Positions 1 through 7,895 of a DNA stretch of 64,000 bases are shown here, one piece after another. The DNA lies in assembly GCA_001983555.1 (NCBI GenBank), contig LJHE01000060.1:1-64000 (forward strand), in the 5' to 3' direction. How positions within the stretch are numbered: position 1 is the first letter of the stretch; each line of letters opens with the position of its first letter. The stretch is from Candidatus Epulonipiscioides gigas. Its GTDB lineage: Bacteria > Bacillota > Clostridia > Lachnospirales > Cellulosilyticaceae. The translations under genes were made by a program, and so were the position numbers. The notes beneath the pieces are model-generated. The model had not been told where the DNA came from. It was given only the letters and a program-made list of their open reading frames with translations, and ran no database searches.

Positions 1-444
1 CTGCTCGAATATATGAACTTACCAGGGTTTCCATCAGGGATTATTATGCCACTTGGAGGAATTTGGATTTATAATAATGGATTGAACTTTATACAAGGAT
101 TATTAATTACCATTTTGGCGGGTCTTATAGGAAGTTGGATTTTATATTTTATAGGTAGAATAGGAGGTTTTCCTTTATTACAAAAATATATGAAACGATT
201 TCCCAAGCAAAAAAATGCAATAGAAAAAAGTTTTGTTAAATTAGAACACAATAGTAATTGGATTATCTTTATAAGTAAATTATTACCAATATTTAGAACA
301 ATTATCCCTTTTCCTGCAGGAGCAATGAAAATCAATTTTTTTAAATATACAGTATTTTCGACTTTAGGAATTTTAATTTGGAATTGTGGATTTATGGCAG
401 CAGGATATTATTTGGGTGATAAAGCTTTATCTATATTAGGTTAA
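1..444 (+). CDS. DedA/SNARE-associated family membrane protein (5' partial)
   Basis: Integral membrane protein of the DedA (VTT) family; relatives are proposed lipid scramblases/flippases needed for envelope homeostasis. The reading frame is open to the first base, and a family member should be near 200 residues, so the N-terminus lies upstream of the window; an internal ATG at position 13 gives 143 residues. Visible family marks are the early N-L-P-G-F-P-S-G segment, a G-S-W-x-x-Y-F-I-G-R-I-G-G block, and the late F-I-S-K-L-L-P-I-F-R-T block with P-A-G a few residues on. It sits 14 bases before a glycosyltransferase and a lipid acyltransferase-like gene, which suggests a membrane-lipid operon. 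Confidence 0.85.
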   Translation: MLEYMNLPGFPSGIIMPLGGIWIYNNGLNFIQGLLITILAGLIGSWILYFIGRIGGFPLLQKYMKRFPKQKNAIEKSFVKLEHNSNWIIFISKLLPIFRTIIPFPAGAMKINFFKYTVFSTLGILIWNCGFMAAGYYLGDKALSILG

Positions 445-458
445 ATGGGGGATTAAAT

Positions 459-1673
459 ATGAAAATATCAATGATGACAAATAATTATAAGCCTTTTATA
501 GGAGGCGTTCCTATATCTATCGAGCGTTTATCAAATGGACTAAAAAATAATGGACATAATGTTAATATATTTGCTCCAACTTATCAAAATCAAATAGAAG
601 AACAAAATGTAATAAGATACTGCTCCTTTAAAAAAACATTGAATAATAAGATGGTTATTCCTAATATATTTGATTTAAATATAGAGCATAAATTTAAACA
701 GCTAAACGCTGATGTTATTCATGTGCATCATCCAAATTTTATAGGTTGGACTTCATTATATTTAGGAAAAAAATATAATATTCCAGTCGTTTATACGTAT
801 CACACTAGATATGAGCATTACATTCATAATTTAACATTTTTAAAAAATTCTCAACTACGAAATGTGATAAAAAATAAATTAGTTCCAGTTAGTATGAGAC
901 ATTTTATTAACATGTGCGACAGAGTAATAGCTCCGACAAATTTAATGAAAAATGTTTTAGAAGATTTAAAAGTAAGCACTCCAATTGATATAATTCCCAC
1001 AGGGGTATCAGATGAATTTTTTGAAGCAGATATAAAAGAAGTAGAAAAAATTAAAGTTCAATATCAGACTAAATATTTGATTTGTACTGTATGTCGATTG
1101 TCAAAGGAAAAAAATATTGATTTTATTTTAAGAGCAACAAAAATTTTAAAAGAAAGAATTGGTGGAGATTTTAAAATATTAATTATTGGAGATGGACCCG
1201 AAAAAGAAAACTTAATAAATTTAGCTAATGAGCTCAATATCAATCAGCAAATTGTTTGGGTAGGAAATGTGCCCAATCAACAATTAAAAAATTATTATAG
1301 TGCTTGTGATTTATTTGTATTTGCATCCAAATCAGAAACTCAAGGAATTGTTTTGTTAGAAGCTATGGCAAGTAAATTACCAGTTGTAGCTATTGAAGCT
1401 AGTGGAGTGATAGATATAGTAGAAAATAATAAAAATGGTTATATGACTATCGAAGATGAATATAAATGGACTAATAAAATTATAGATATTATAAAAAATG
1501 ATAAATTATGTAATGCTCTTAGCAATGGAGCATTAGAAACAGCTAAAGATTATACTACAAATGAAATTGCATTACAGGCAGAAACTATTTATTTTAAAGC
1601 AATACAAAATATTCACAATAAAGCAGAAAATAGGGTGAAAGCAGTTAATATATGGAAAAGGAGAACAATATGA
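459..1673 (+). CDS. GT4-family glycosyltransferase, probably glycolipid synthesis
   Basis: Retaining glycosyltransferase of the GT4 (GT-B fold) type, 404 residues. The N-terminal half carries the acceptor-side G-G-V-P-I-S-I-E-R-L motif and an H-V-H-H-P block typical of enzymes related to diacylglycerol glucosyltransferases. The C-terminal half carries the donor-binding region with the E-x7-E motif (SETQGIVLLE) and a preceding G-D-G-P-E-K-E-N-L block. No signal peptide or membrane span is evident, so it probably acts on the inner membrane face. The stop codon overlaps the next start (ATGA at 1670-1673), so translation is probably coupled to the acyltransferase-like gene. Substrate is inferred from neighbours only; another glycan acceptor is possible. 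Confidence 0.85.
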   Translation: MKISMMTNNYKPFIGGVPISIERLSNGLKNNGHNVNIFAPTYQNQIEEQNVIRYCSFKKTLNNKMVIPNIFDLNIEHKFKQLNADVIHVHHPNFIGWTSLYLGKKYNIPVVYTYHTRYEHYIHNLTFLKNSQLRNVIKNKLVPVSMRHFINMCDRVIAPTNLMKNVLEDLKVSTPIDIIPTGVSDEFFEADIKEVEKIKVQYQTKYLICTVCRLSKEKNIDFILRATKILKERIGGDFKILIIGDGPEKENLINLANELNINQQIVWVGNVPNQQLKNYYSACDLFVFASKSETQGIVLLEAMASKLPVVAIEASGVIDIVENNKNGYMTIEDEYKWTNKIIDIIKNDKLCNALSNGALETAKDYTTNEIALQAETIYFKAIQNIHNKAENRVKAVNIWKRRTI

Positions 1674-2266
1674 CCAAGTTATTTATTTTATATTTAAATT
1701 TCGTGTATAAAAGTAGTAAAATCAATTTTATTGAGCAAGGTAAAAAGATCGAGTATAATAATTGTATTATGGGCATTTGGCACGGAGAAAGCTGTTGTGA
1801 TTATTTAATGTGCAAATATTTTGCTCATAAAAATGTTGATATTGATATAATTGTAACAGAAGACAAACGAGGTGATTATATATCTGGTATTTTAAAAAAA
1901 TATGGAATAACACCATTAAGAGCAGGCGATGGATTAAGACTAAAAAAAACATTGAAAGAAATTAATGACATAGCTCAAATTCAAAATAGAATGCTGGTGA
2001 TTGCATTAGACGGACCATTAGGACCATATCAAGTACCCAAAAAGCTGGGCTTTATGCTCTCAAATAAATCAAATAAGCAGATGAGCATTATAAGAACCAA
2101 TGTTAAAAGAAAAATTAGTTTAACAAAAAGATGGGATAAATACATAATTCCGTTGCCATTTAATGAGATAACTTTTAATATAGAGGGAAATGATGTTGTA
2201 GACAATCAATTTTTAAAAAATTTCAAACATAATCAAACAATGGGTTATAATATTAAAGTAGAGTGA
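1670..2266 (+). CDS. DUF374 lysophospholipid acyltransferase-like protein
   Basis: Member of the DUF374 family, distantly related to lysophospholipid and lipid A acyltransferases; about 198 residues. The family signature is clear in order: W-H-G-E near residue 35, D-K-R-G-D-Y-I-S with G-I-x-P-L-R-A-G-D-G after it, then L-D-G-P-L-G-P-Y-Q-V-P-K-K-L-G, and finally R-W-D-K-Y-I-I-P-L-P-F. The H of W-H-G is the expected catalytic histidine. The start chosen is the ATG at 1670, which overlaps the previous stop and has AAGGAG six bases upstream; the in-frame ATG at 1652 lies before that ribosome site. With DedA and GT4 it suggests assembly or remodelling of a membrane glycolipid. Confidence 0.8.
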   Translation: MTKLFILYLNFVYKSSKINFIEQGKKIEYNNCIMGIWHGESCCDYLMCKYFAHKNVDIDIIVTEDKRGDYISGILKKYGITPLRAGDGLRLKKTLKEINDIAQIQNRMLVIALDGPLGPYQVPKKLGFMLSNKSNKQMSIIRTNVKRKISLTKRWDKYIIPLPFNEITFNIEGNDVVDNQFLKNFKHNQTMGYNIKVE

Positions 2267-2274
2267 GGTAAAAA

Positions 2275-2964
2275 ATGGATAAGATTTTAGTAGTAGATGA
2301 TGATGAAGATATTAGAGAGCTATTGGTAATACTCTTACAAGCCGAAGGATATAACGTAATTGAAGCTGAAAATGGAGAAGAAGCTTTAAAAAAGTTAGAC
2401 AATAGTGTCTGTTTAATTATATTAGATATTATGATGCCAAAATTAAATGGTATTCAAACCTGTATAAAAATACGAGAAAATAATTTTATGCCAATTTTAT
2501 TTTTAACAGCTAAAGGTCAAGAAGCAGATAAAATAATAGGATTTTCTGCAGGTGGAGATGATTATTTAGTTAAACCATTTTCACCATCAGAACTAATGGC
2601 AAGAGTAAAAGCTCTGCTTAGAAGACATTTAGTATATCAAAATAATCAAAAACTAAATTCAAATAATATAATTACTATTCGAGCTCTTACGATAAATTTA
2701 GAGGCTAAAAGTGTAACAATAAATGATAAAGTAATTAATATTACTCCAAGAGAATTTGATATTTTAGTATTAATAGCGTCTAATAAAAACAAGGTTTTTT
2801 CAGCTAAAAATATATATGAAAGTGTATGGAATGAGCCATATTTTAGCGTTTCAAATAATACTATAATGGTTCATATTAGAAAACTAAGAGAAAAAATTGA
2901 GGATAATCCACAAACACCAGAATATATAAAAACTATATGGGGGATGGGATATAAAATTGAATAG
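2275..2964 (+). CDS. OmpR-family response regulator
   Basis: Two-domain DNA-binding response regulator of 229 residues. The receiver domain has the acidic D-D-D cluster at residues 8-10, phospho-acceptor Asp51 in I-L-D-I-M-M-P, the conserved T in L-F-L-T-A-K and the K in V-K-P-F. A winged-helix output domain covers about residues 130-229, with I-T-P-R-E-F-D-I-L and the closing T-I-W-G-M-G-Y-K. It overlaps the histidine kinase gene by eight bases. Its position directly after the lipid genes suggests it senses membrane or envelope state and may regulate this operon, but no target site is visible. Confidence 0.92.
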   Translation: MDKILVVDDDEDIRELLVILLQAEGYNVIEAENGEEALKKLDNSVCLIILDIMMPKLNGIQTCIKIRENNFMPILFLTAKGQEADKIIGFSAGGDDYLVKPFSPSELMARVKALLRRHLVYQNNQKLNSNNIITIRALTINLEAKSVTINDKVINITPREFDILVLIASNKNKVFSAKNIYESVWNEPYFSVSNNTIMVHIRKLREKIEDNPQTPEYIKTIWGMGYKIE

Positions 2965-4270
2965 ATATATATTTAAATCAAAACTAGGTGTAGAAATATT
3001 ACAATATCTTATAAAATCGTTAATAATAACATTCGTTATTTCCAATCTGCTCTTTGGATTTTCAATTATAATATCTAATATTATTAATCAGCATAATTCC
3101 GAGCAATCTATTAATTATATCAAAACAGTAAAGCAGGAATTTGAAGAATTTATAGAGCAAGAAAAAGTAAAGTCAGATGATATAATACTAATTGATACTT
3201 GGATAAAAAGATACCATAATATTAATTTAGTTCTTATACAAGATAATAAAATTATTTATGCATCAAACTCAGATACTGAAATAAATTTTATGTCAAATGA
3301 TGAATTGGAATTTGACTTTGATGAAGTAATGACATTTTCTATTCCGTTTAATGATAAAGTTGTAATAACATTTATCTCAAATGATGGCGGATATTCTTGG
3401 ATAATAATATTTCTTAGCTTAATGAACATTGTTCTTTCAATTATTATATTTATATATGTTTTTTTAAGAGCAATAAAAAATAAGGTAGATTATATAAAGG
3501 AAATTGAAAGTGGAATTAAAATTTTAGAAAGTGGAGATTTAGATACTACAATTCACCAAATAGGAAATGATGAACTGACAAGTTTAGCTATAACTATAAA
3601 CAATATGAGCACTGCTATGAAAGAGCGAATAGACGGGGAACAAAGAGCTCAAGAAGCAAATAAACTACTTATAACAAATATTTCTCATGATATACGAAGC
3701 CCATTAACTCCTATAATTGGCTACTTAACTATTTTAAAAGAGAATAAAAATCTATCATTAGAGCAAAAAAATAAATATCTTGATACTGCTCTTTTAAAAG
3801 CTGAACAACTAAAAGAACGAACAAATATGTTATTTGAGTATGCTCTGCTATATTCTAACCAAAAGCAACTGAATAAAGTCAAAGTAAATGCACGAACAGT
3901 ATTAGAGCAATTTGTTTTTGAAAGTACTATAGCTCTAAATAATAGTGATTTTGAAACTGAAACTAACATATCTATTAATGAGTTTTTGGAAATTAAAATA
4001 GATGTACAAGAAATTAGTAGAGTATTTGATAATACAATTTCAAATATTCTTAAATATGGAAGTAATAAATTTCCTATAGTTTTTAAAGTATTTACAGAAA
4101 ATAACAGTGTGAAAGTCAAAATATCAAATCATATTAATGAAAATAATATTAAAGTAAGTACAAACTTAGGAAATAATATTTGCAAAAATTTGCTTAGTTT
4201 GCATCAAGGAAAATTTGAAATAAAAGAAGAAGATAATATTTATGAGGTAGAAATTACTTTAATCATTTAA
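2957..4270 (+). CDS. Sensor histidine kinase with degenerate ATP-binding domain
   Basis: Membrane sensor kinase of 437 residues starting at a TTG that overlaps the regulator gene. Two membrane spans (about 20-43 and 145-170) bracket a roughly 100-residue extracytoplasmic loop. A HAMP region follows, then the dimerisation helix with phospho-acceptor His244 in S-H-D-I-R-S-P-L-T. The ATPase domain has an N-box-like N-T-I-S-N-I-L-K and a late N-L-G-N-N-I-C-K segment, but the usual D-x-G-x-G box is not seen; that position reads I-S-N-H-I-N-E-N-N. It could be a divergent active kinase or one with weak kinase activity. Partner: the regulator at 2275. Confidence 0.88.
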   Translation: MNRYIFKSKLGVEILQYLIKSLIITFVISNLLFGFSIIISNIINQHNSEQSINYIKTVKQEFEEFIEQEKVKSDDIILIDTWIKRYHNINLVLIQDNKIIYASNSDTEINFMSNDELEFDFDEVMTFSIPFNDKVVITFISNDGGYSWIIIFLSLMNIVLSIIIFIYVFLRAIKNKVDYIKEIESGIKILESGDLDTTIHQIGNDELTSLAITINNMSTAMKERIDGEQRAQEANKLLITNISHDIRSPLTPIIGYLTILKENKNLSLEQKNKYLDTALLKAEQLKERTNMLFEYALLYSNQKQLNKVKVNARTVLEQFVFESTIALNNSDFETETNISINEFLEIKIDVQEISRVFDNTISNILKYGSNKFPIVFKVFTENNSVKVKISNHINENNIKVSTNLGNNICKNLLSLHQGKFEIKEEDNIYEVEITLII

Positions 4271-4281
4271 ATAATATATAG

Positions 4282-4317
4282 GCTTATTGCTAATTTGGAG
4301 CAATAAGCTATTTTTTT
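4282..4317 (+). terminator. Intrinsic terminator of the lipid/two-component operon
   Basis: A perfect 10-bp stem (GCTTATTGCT / AGCAATAAGC) with a 7-base loop is followed by TA and a run of seven T. It lies 12 bases after the kinase stop codon and separates this operon from spoVA. Confidence 0.85.
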
Positions 4318-4356
4318 CTGCTCTATAAATTAAATGAGATATACATATATTCTTAA

Positions 4357-4387
4357 TGCATATATTGAATAACTTTTAGAAATACTA
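4357..4387 (+). promoter_or_regulatory. Possible sigma-G promoter of the spoVA operon
   Basis: TGCATA at 4357-4362 and AATACTA at 4381-4387 are separated by 18 bases. This is close to the Bacillus sigma-G pattern (TGNATA, 17-18, CATACTA). spoVA operons are transcribed in the forespore under sigma-G in Bacillus, so a hit 32 bases before the first spoVA gene is expected. The region is AT-rich, so a chance match is possible. Confidence 0.45.
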
Positions 4388-4419
4388 GAATTAAATAGCA
4401 TAATAAGGAGGAAGCTTTT

Positions 4420-5046
4420 TTGGTGGATACAATTTATCTTAAAGTTTTTCAAAAATCTGAAATAATAACTACTTCTAAGGTACAAATTAAAGATGTGTCA
4501 AAAATAACAGCTACAACAATAGAGCTAAAAAATAAAATAAATGAATTAATTGTTTTAGAAATTAAAGAACAGAAAAAAGCAAAATATTTAATCACTATAA
4601 TAGATATTATAAAAGTAATCCAAAGAGAATGTCCAAATGTAGTTATTGTACCACTTGGAGAAGTTGACACCCTTGTTGAGTATTCTCCAACTCCTCTTAA
4701 ACATAGCAAATTATTTGAATTTTTTAAAGTTATCTTAGTATGTTTTATTGTATTTGCAGGTTCTAGTGTTGCTATAATAGCATATCAAGTAGATACAGCA
4801 TTTGCAAAAACTTTAGACCTTATTAGTAAAGTATTTACAGGAGAAGCTGGGAGCAATCCTCTATGGATAACCATTCCTTATGCTATTGGAATGCCAATTG
4901 GTATTATTGTATTTTTTAATCATGTTGGTACACAAAAAATTACATCTGATCCAACACCCATAGAAATTGAGATAAACAAATATCGAGCTGAAGTAAATAC
5001 AACTATTATTGATTCTTTAAATAATATAAAACGAAAGGAAGAATAA
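4420..5046 (+). CDS. spoVAA: Stage V sporulation protein AA
   Basis: First protein of the SpoVA machinery that moves dipicolinic acid and Ca2+ across the inner spore membrane during sporulation and germination. It has 208 residues. The N-terminal ~95 residues form the soluble domain (start V-D-T-I-Y-L-K, then I-P/V-P-L-G-E-V-D region), followed by two membrane spans at about 100-122 and 145-168. The start is TTG at 4420 with AAGGAGG seven bases upstream; the following GTG is an alternative. The order AA-AB-AC-AD-AE identifies the family well. The reading frame is intact. Confidence 0.88.
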   Translation: MVDTIYLKVFQKSEIITTSKVQIKDVSKITATTIELKNKINELIVLEIKEQKKAKYLITIIDIIKVIQRECPNVVIVPLGEVDTLVEYSPTPLKHSKLFEFFKVILVCFIVFAGSSVAIIAYQVDTAFAKTLDLISKVFTGEAGSNPLWITIPYAIGMPIGIIVFFNHVGTQKITSDPTPIEIEINKYRAEVNTTIIDSLNNIKRKEE

Positions 5047-5049
5047 TTA

Positions 5050-5487
5050 TTGGGATATATAGTTTCTATTATTTGGGGATTAAGTGCTGGAATGATGATT
5101 GCTCCTGCAATGGTTGCATTTATAACTAATATTGGAATTGTACCACGATTATTAACGAAAAATAAAATATCAAAACATTTTTTTGCTGCTGCAAACGCTG
5201 CAATGCTCGGAACAATTTTTGGTAGTGTGATTGTTTTATTTAACCCCTGTATAGGTTTAGATGGTTTATTTGGAGATATAGTAGTTGCTATATATGGATT
5301 ATTAATTGGCATATTTATGGGGTGTTTAACAGCCGCCATTGTAGAAGTTATGAATGTTTTTCCAGTGTTTGGAAGAAGATTTTATATTAGAAGAAGTATG
5401 AGAATTTTTATTCTCGCCTTTGCAATAGGAAAATTAGTTGGAGCATTATATTTTTGGTTATATCCAGGATTTATTTATATTGAATAA
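5050..5487 (+). CDS. spoVAB: Stage V sporulation protein AB
   Basis: Small integral membrane component of the SpoVA channel complex, 145 residues. It is almost entirely hydrophobic with about four to five spans and has the family-typical G-L-S-A-G start region, A-A-N-A-A-M-L-G-T segment and late G-R-R-F-Y-I-R-R-S before the last helix. It starts with TTG three bases after spoVAA, with GAAAGGAAG upstream. Function is taken from operon order and family; no catalytic motif is expected. Confidence 0.85.
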   Translation: MGYIVSIIWGLSAGMMIAPAMVAFITNIGIVPRLLTKNKISKHFFAAANAAMLGTIFGSVIVLFNPCIGLDGLFGDIVVAIYGLLIGIFMGCLTAAIVEVMNVFPVFGRRFYIRRSMRIFILAFAIGKLVGALYFWLYPGFIYIE

Positions 5488-5504
5488 GAAAGGAGCTTAT
5501 TATT

Positions 5505-5948
5505 ATGAAAGATGTCGATATGTTAAAAAATCATTATCAAGATATGGTCAAAGCTCATTCACCTAGAAATCATGTTGTTAGAAATTCTTTCAGAGCATTT
5601 TGGGTAGGTGGTACATTTTGTGCCATAGGAGAATGGTTTAATCATTTCTATCTATATCATGGATTAAACACTACTCAGTCTACAAGTGCAACCACTATTT
5701 CTATGATATTAATTGCATCCGTTCTTACTGCATTAAATTTGTATGATAAAATTGGTAATTATGCCGGAGCTGGCAGCATTGTTCCCATTACAGGTTTTGC
5801 AAATTCTATGGTCAGTGCGGCTATGGAATATAAAAAGGAAGGTTTTATTTATGGTATGGGTAGTAAAATGTTTACAATATCTGGACCTGTAATTGTATTT
5901 GGAACAATAGGAAGTATTATCGTGGGTATAATATACTATATTTTATAG
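5505..5948 (+). CDS. spoVAC: Stage V sporulation protein AC
   Basis: Membrane protein of 147 residues belonging to the SpoVAC/SpoVAE pair family; in Bacillus SpoVAC behaves as a mechanosensitive channel in DPA release. An N-terminal soluble stretch (Y-Q-D-M-V-K-A-H-S-P-R) is followed by an A-F-W-V-G-G-T-F-C span. The later G-N-Y-A-G-A-G-S-I-V-P-I-T-G-F-A-N block is the family hallmark, and the A-M-E-Y-K-K-E-G-F helix precedes the last spans. AAAGGAG stands in front of the ATG. Confidence 0.92.
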   Translation: MKDVDMLKNHYQDMVKAHSPRNHVVRNSFRAFWVGGTFCAIGEWFNHFYLYHGLNTTQSTSATTISMILIASVLTALNLYDKIGNYAGAGSIVPITGFANSMVSAAMEYKKEGFIYGMGSKMFTISGPVIVFGTIGSIIVGIIYYIL

Positions 5949-5973
5949 CTAAGTTTATATAGGAGGGTCGTTT

Positions 5974-6981
5974 ATGGGACATATTGGAAAACAAACTATA
6001 AAATTTGATAAATCGCCAATTATTACTCATACTTATTCATCAGTAGGTCCAAAGGAAGGAAAAGGCCCAATGAAAGAGCATTTTCACCATATCTATGAAG
6101 ATGAGCTTATGGGTCAAAAGAGCTGGGAAAAAGGCGAAGCTCAAATGATTAAGCATACAATAACAAGTTTACTTACTGCCGCAGATAAAAAGGCTAAAGA
6201 AATTGATTATATTTTAGGCGGAGATTTACAAAACCAAATAAATGCTACACATCTTGGTGTAAAAGATTTTAATAGACCATTTTTTGGATTATATGCTGCA
6301 TGCTCAACTATGGGAGAAGCAATGGGGCTCGGAGCAATTTTAGTTGGAACAGGTCTTGCAAATTGTGTAATTGCTGGATCAACAAGTCATTACGCCACTG
6401 CAGAAAGACAATTTAGGTTTCCATTAGAATATGGCGGTCAAAGGACGATGACACAACAATGGACTGTTACTGGTTCAGGATATGTTTTAATTGAACCTAC
6501 TGGCACTGGACCTAAAATAGAAAGTATAACAACTGGAAAAATTGTTGATTTTAATATAAAAGATGCTTCAAATATGGGAGCTGCTATGGCTCCTGCAGCA
6601 GTTGACACCATTATTGCTCATTTAAGAGATACAAATCAAAAACCAAGTGACTATGATGCAATAATTACTGGAGACCTTGGTCATTGCGGACTATCTCTTG
6701 CACTTGAGCTTGCTCAACATTCAGAAATTGATTTAACACCTAATATGCATGATTGTGGAGCTATGATGTTTGATTCTGAAACTCAAGGTACACATTCAGG
6801 AGCTAGTGGGTGTGGTTGTAGTGCTTCTCTTTTTAGCAGCTATTGGTATAAAGAATTAAAAGCAAAAAATTTAAAGAAAATTCTTCTTGTTCCAACAGGA
6901 GCTTTAATGAGTCAGTCTTCAGCACAACAAGGAGAAAATATATTAGGAATAGCACATGCCGTGAGCATTTCTTCTATTTAA
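5974..6981 (+). CDS. spoVAD: Stage V sporulation protein AD
   Basis: Soluble, thiolase-fold SpoVAD that binds dipicolinic acid at the inner spore membrane in Bacillus; 335 residues, the normal length. Recognisable blocks are A-C-S-T-M-G-E-A-M at about 110, A-G-S-T-S-H-Y-A-T-A-E-R-Q-F-R-F-P at about 135, Q-W-T-V-T-G-S-G-Y near 165, T-G-D-L-G-H-C-G near 230 and the H-D-C-G-A-M-M-F end region. It follows spoVAC by 25 bases with AGGAGG before the ATG. The next spoVA gene is unusually far away (150 bases) because a repeat lies between. Confidence 0.95.
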   Translation: MGHIGKQTIKFDKSPIITHTYSSVGPKEGKGPMKEHFHHIYEDELMGQKSWEKGEAQMIKHTITSLLTAADKKAKEIDYILGGDLQNQINATHLGVKDFNRPFFGLYAACSTMGEAMGLGAILVGTGLANCVIAGSTSHYATAERQFRFPLEYGGQRTMTQQWTVTGSGYVLIEPTGTGPKIESITTGKIVDFNIKDASNMGAAMAPAAVDTIIAHLRDTNQKPSDYDAIITGDLGHCGLSLALELAQHSEIDLTPNMHDCGAMMFDSETQGTHSGASGCGCSASLFSSYWYKELKAKNLKKILLVPTGALMSQSSAQQGENILGIAHAVSISSI

Positions 6982-7051
6982 TATTTTAAAATTATCAAAC
7001 ATGTTCAATTTTATCTTTATCTATTGAAGTTAGGTGTAAGCTCCAGATTTG

Positions 7052-7085
7052 TGTTTGCTCGAAAGCCTCATCAGAGGCGGTGGGG
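7052..7085. repeat. Short copy of a dispersed hairpin repeat inside the spoVA operon
   Basis: TGTTTGCTCGAAAGCC, then a GCCTC-ATCA-GAGGC hairpin and GGTGGGG. The reverse complement of the same parts occurs at 26541-26605: the 16-base block is identical and the hairpin stem is the same with a different loop. The larger copy has about 30 extra bases between the two parts. This looks like a MITE-type or other dispersed element that landed between spoVAD and spoVAE. Confidence 0.55.
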
Positions 7086-7131
7086 TTTATAAGTACGATA
7101 ATTATAATTTAAAAAGAAAGGAGCTATAAAA

Positions 7132-7512
7132 ATGGACTTTATGTGGATTGATATTTTATCATATGTAAAAGCATTTGTGGTTGGTGGTTTGTTTTGTGTT
7201 GCAGGTCAGATTTTAATTGATAGAACAAAATTGACAACAGGGCGTATTATGGTTTTATTTTTGCTTATTGGAATATTTCTTACAGCCATTGGCGTGTATA
7301 AACCTATTGTTGAATTTGCTGGAGCAGGAGCAACAGTTCCAATAATTGGATTTGGATATGCATTAGCAAATGGAGTAATAAAAGAAGTTGGCAAAGAAGG
7401 GCTTTATGGTATTATGACAGGTGGCTTAAAGGCTACTGCGGGAGGAATTGCCGCTGCAATTTGCTTTGGATATATTGCTGCTCTTTTTTCAAATCCTAAA
7501 AGTAAAGGATAA
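7132..7512 (+). CDS. spoVAE: Stage V sporulation protein AE (AEb type)
   Basis: Membrane protein of 126 residues, paralogous to SpoVAC. It shares the G-G-L-F-C-V-A-G-Q first span and the V-E-F-A-G-A-G-A-T-V-P-I-I-G-F-G block, followed by a K-E-V-G-K-E-G helix and a last span. GAAAGGAG precedes the ATG. No separate soluble SpoVAEa and no spoVAF germinant-receptor-like gene follow, so the operon has the shorter clostridial make-up. Its own 150-nt upstream gap could reduce coupling with spoVAD. Confidence 0.9.
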   Translation: MDFMWIDILSYVKAFVVGGLFCVAGQILIDRTKLTTGRIMVLFLLIGIFLTAIGVYKPIVEFAGAGATVPIIGFGYALANGVIKEVGKEGLYGIMTGGLKATAGGIAAAICFGYIAALFSNPKSKG

Positions 7513-7562
7513 AAAGTACCAATAGAATAAGCATTTTTTCCTAATTATTACACCAATATGAA

Positions 7563-7609
7563 TTTAATACAAAGATGTTTATTTTTAAAAATAGCATTCT
7601 TGTATTAAA
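7563..7609 (+). terminator. Probable terminator of spoVA
   Basis: An imperfect 15-bp stem (13 of 15 positions match; arms 7563-7577 and 7595-7609) with an AT-rich loop is followed shortly by an A-run and T-run. The stem is weak in GC, so confidence is moderate. Confidence 0.4.
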
Positions 7610-7631
7610 TAAAAAAAAATTTTTTAAAGTA

Positions 7632-7660
7632 TTGTGTTTGATACATACATATGTTATAAT
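7632..7660 (+). promoter_or_regulatory. Sigma-A promoter of the ABC sugar-uptake genes, with long leader
   Basis: TTGTGT, a 17-base spacer and a perfect TATAAT at 7655-7660. Transcription would start near 7667, leaving about 230 bases before the first permease. That leader (7667-7895) is AT-rich; I see no known riboswitch, tRNA or ORF in it. Confidence 0.6.
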
Positions 7661-7895
7661 TATGAATACAAGCAACTTACATGTTACAAACTATAAATAT
7701 TTACATAAATTTCAAATTAGTATGTTGTTTGAATAACAAAGCAATTATTTTTGAGTATGTCTTTAACTATATTTGTATATTCATATGAATTAATTCTTGG
7801 ATAAACAACATTAGACTTCTCGTACTAGATTTAAAAGAATACTTCATACTTTTACTTAATATAGTTTTAGCAAAATAGTAAAGGAGGAAGTTGTT

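Noticed and set aside
4366-4387. Sigma-G promoter using TGAATA at 4366 as -35
   Set aside because: The spacer to AATACTA would be only nine bases; TGCATA at 4357 gives the proper 18.
5950-7131. SpoVAEa or a germinant-receptor gene in the spoVAD-spoVAE gap
   Set aside because: The gap holds only a short repeat; no frame of useful length is open.
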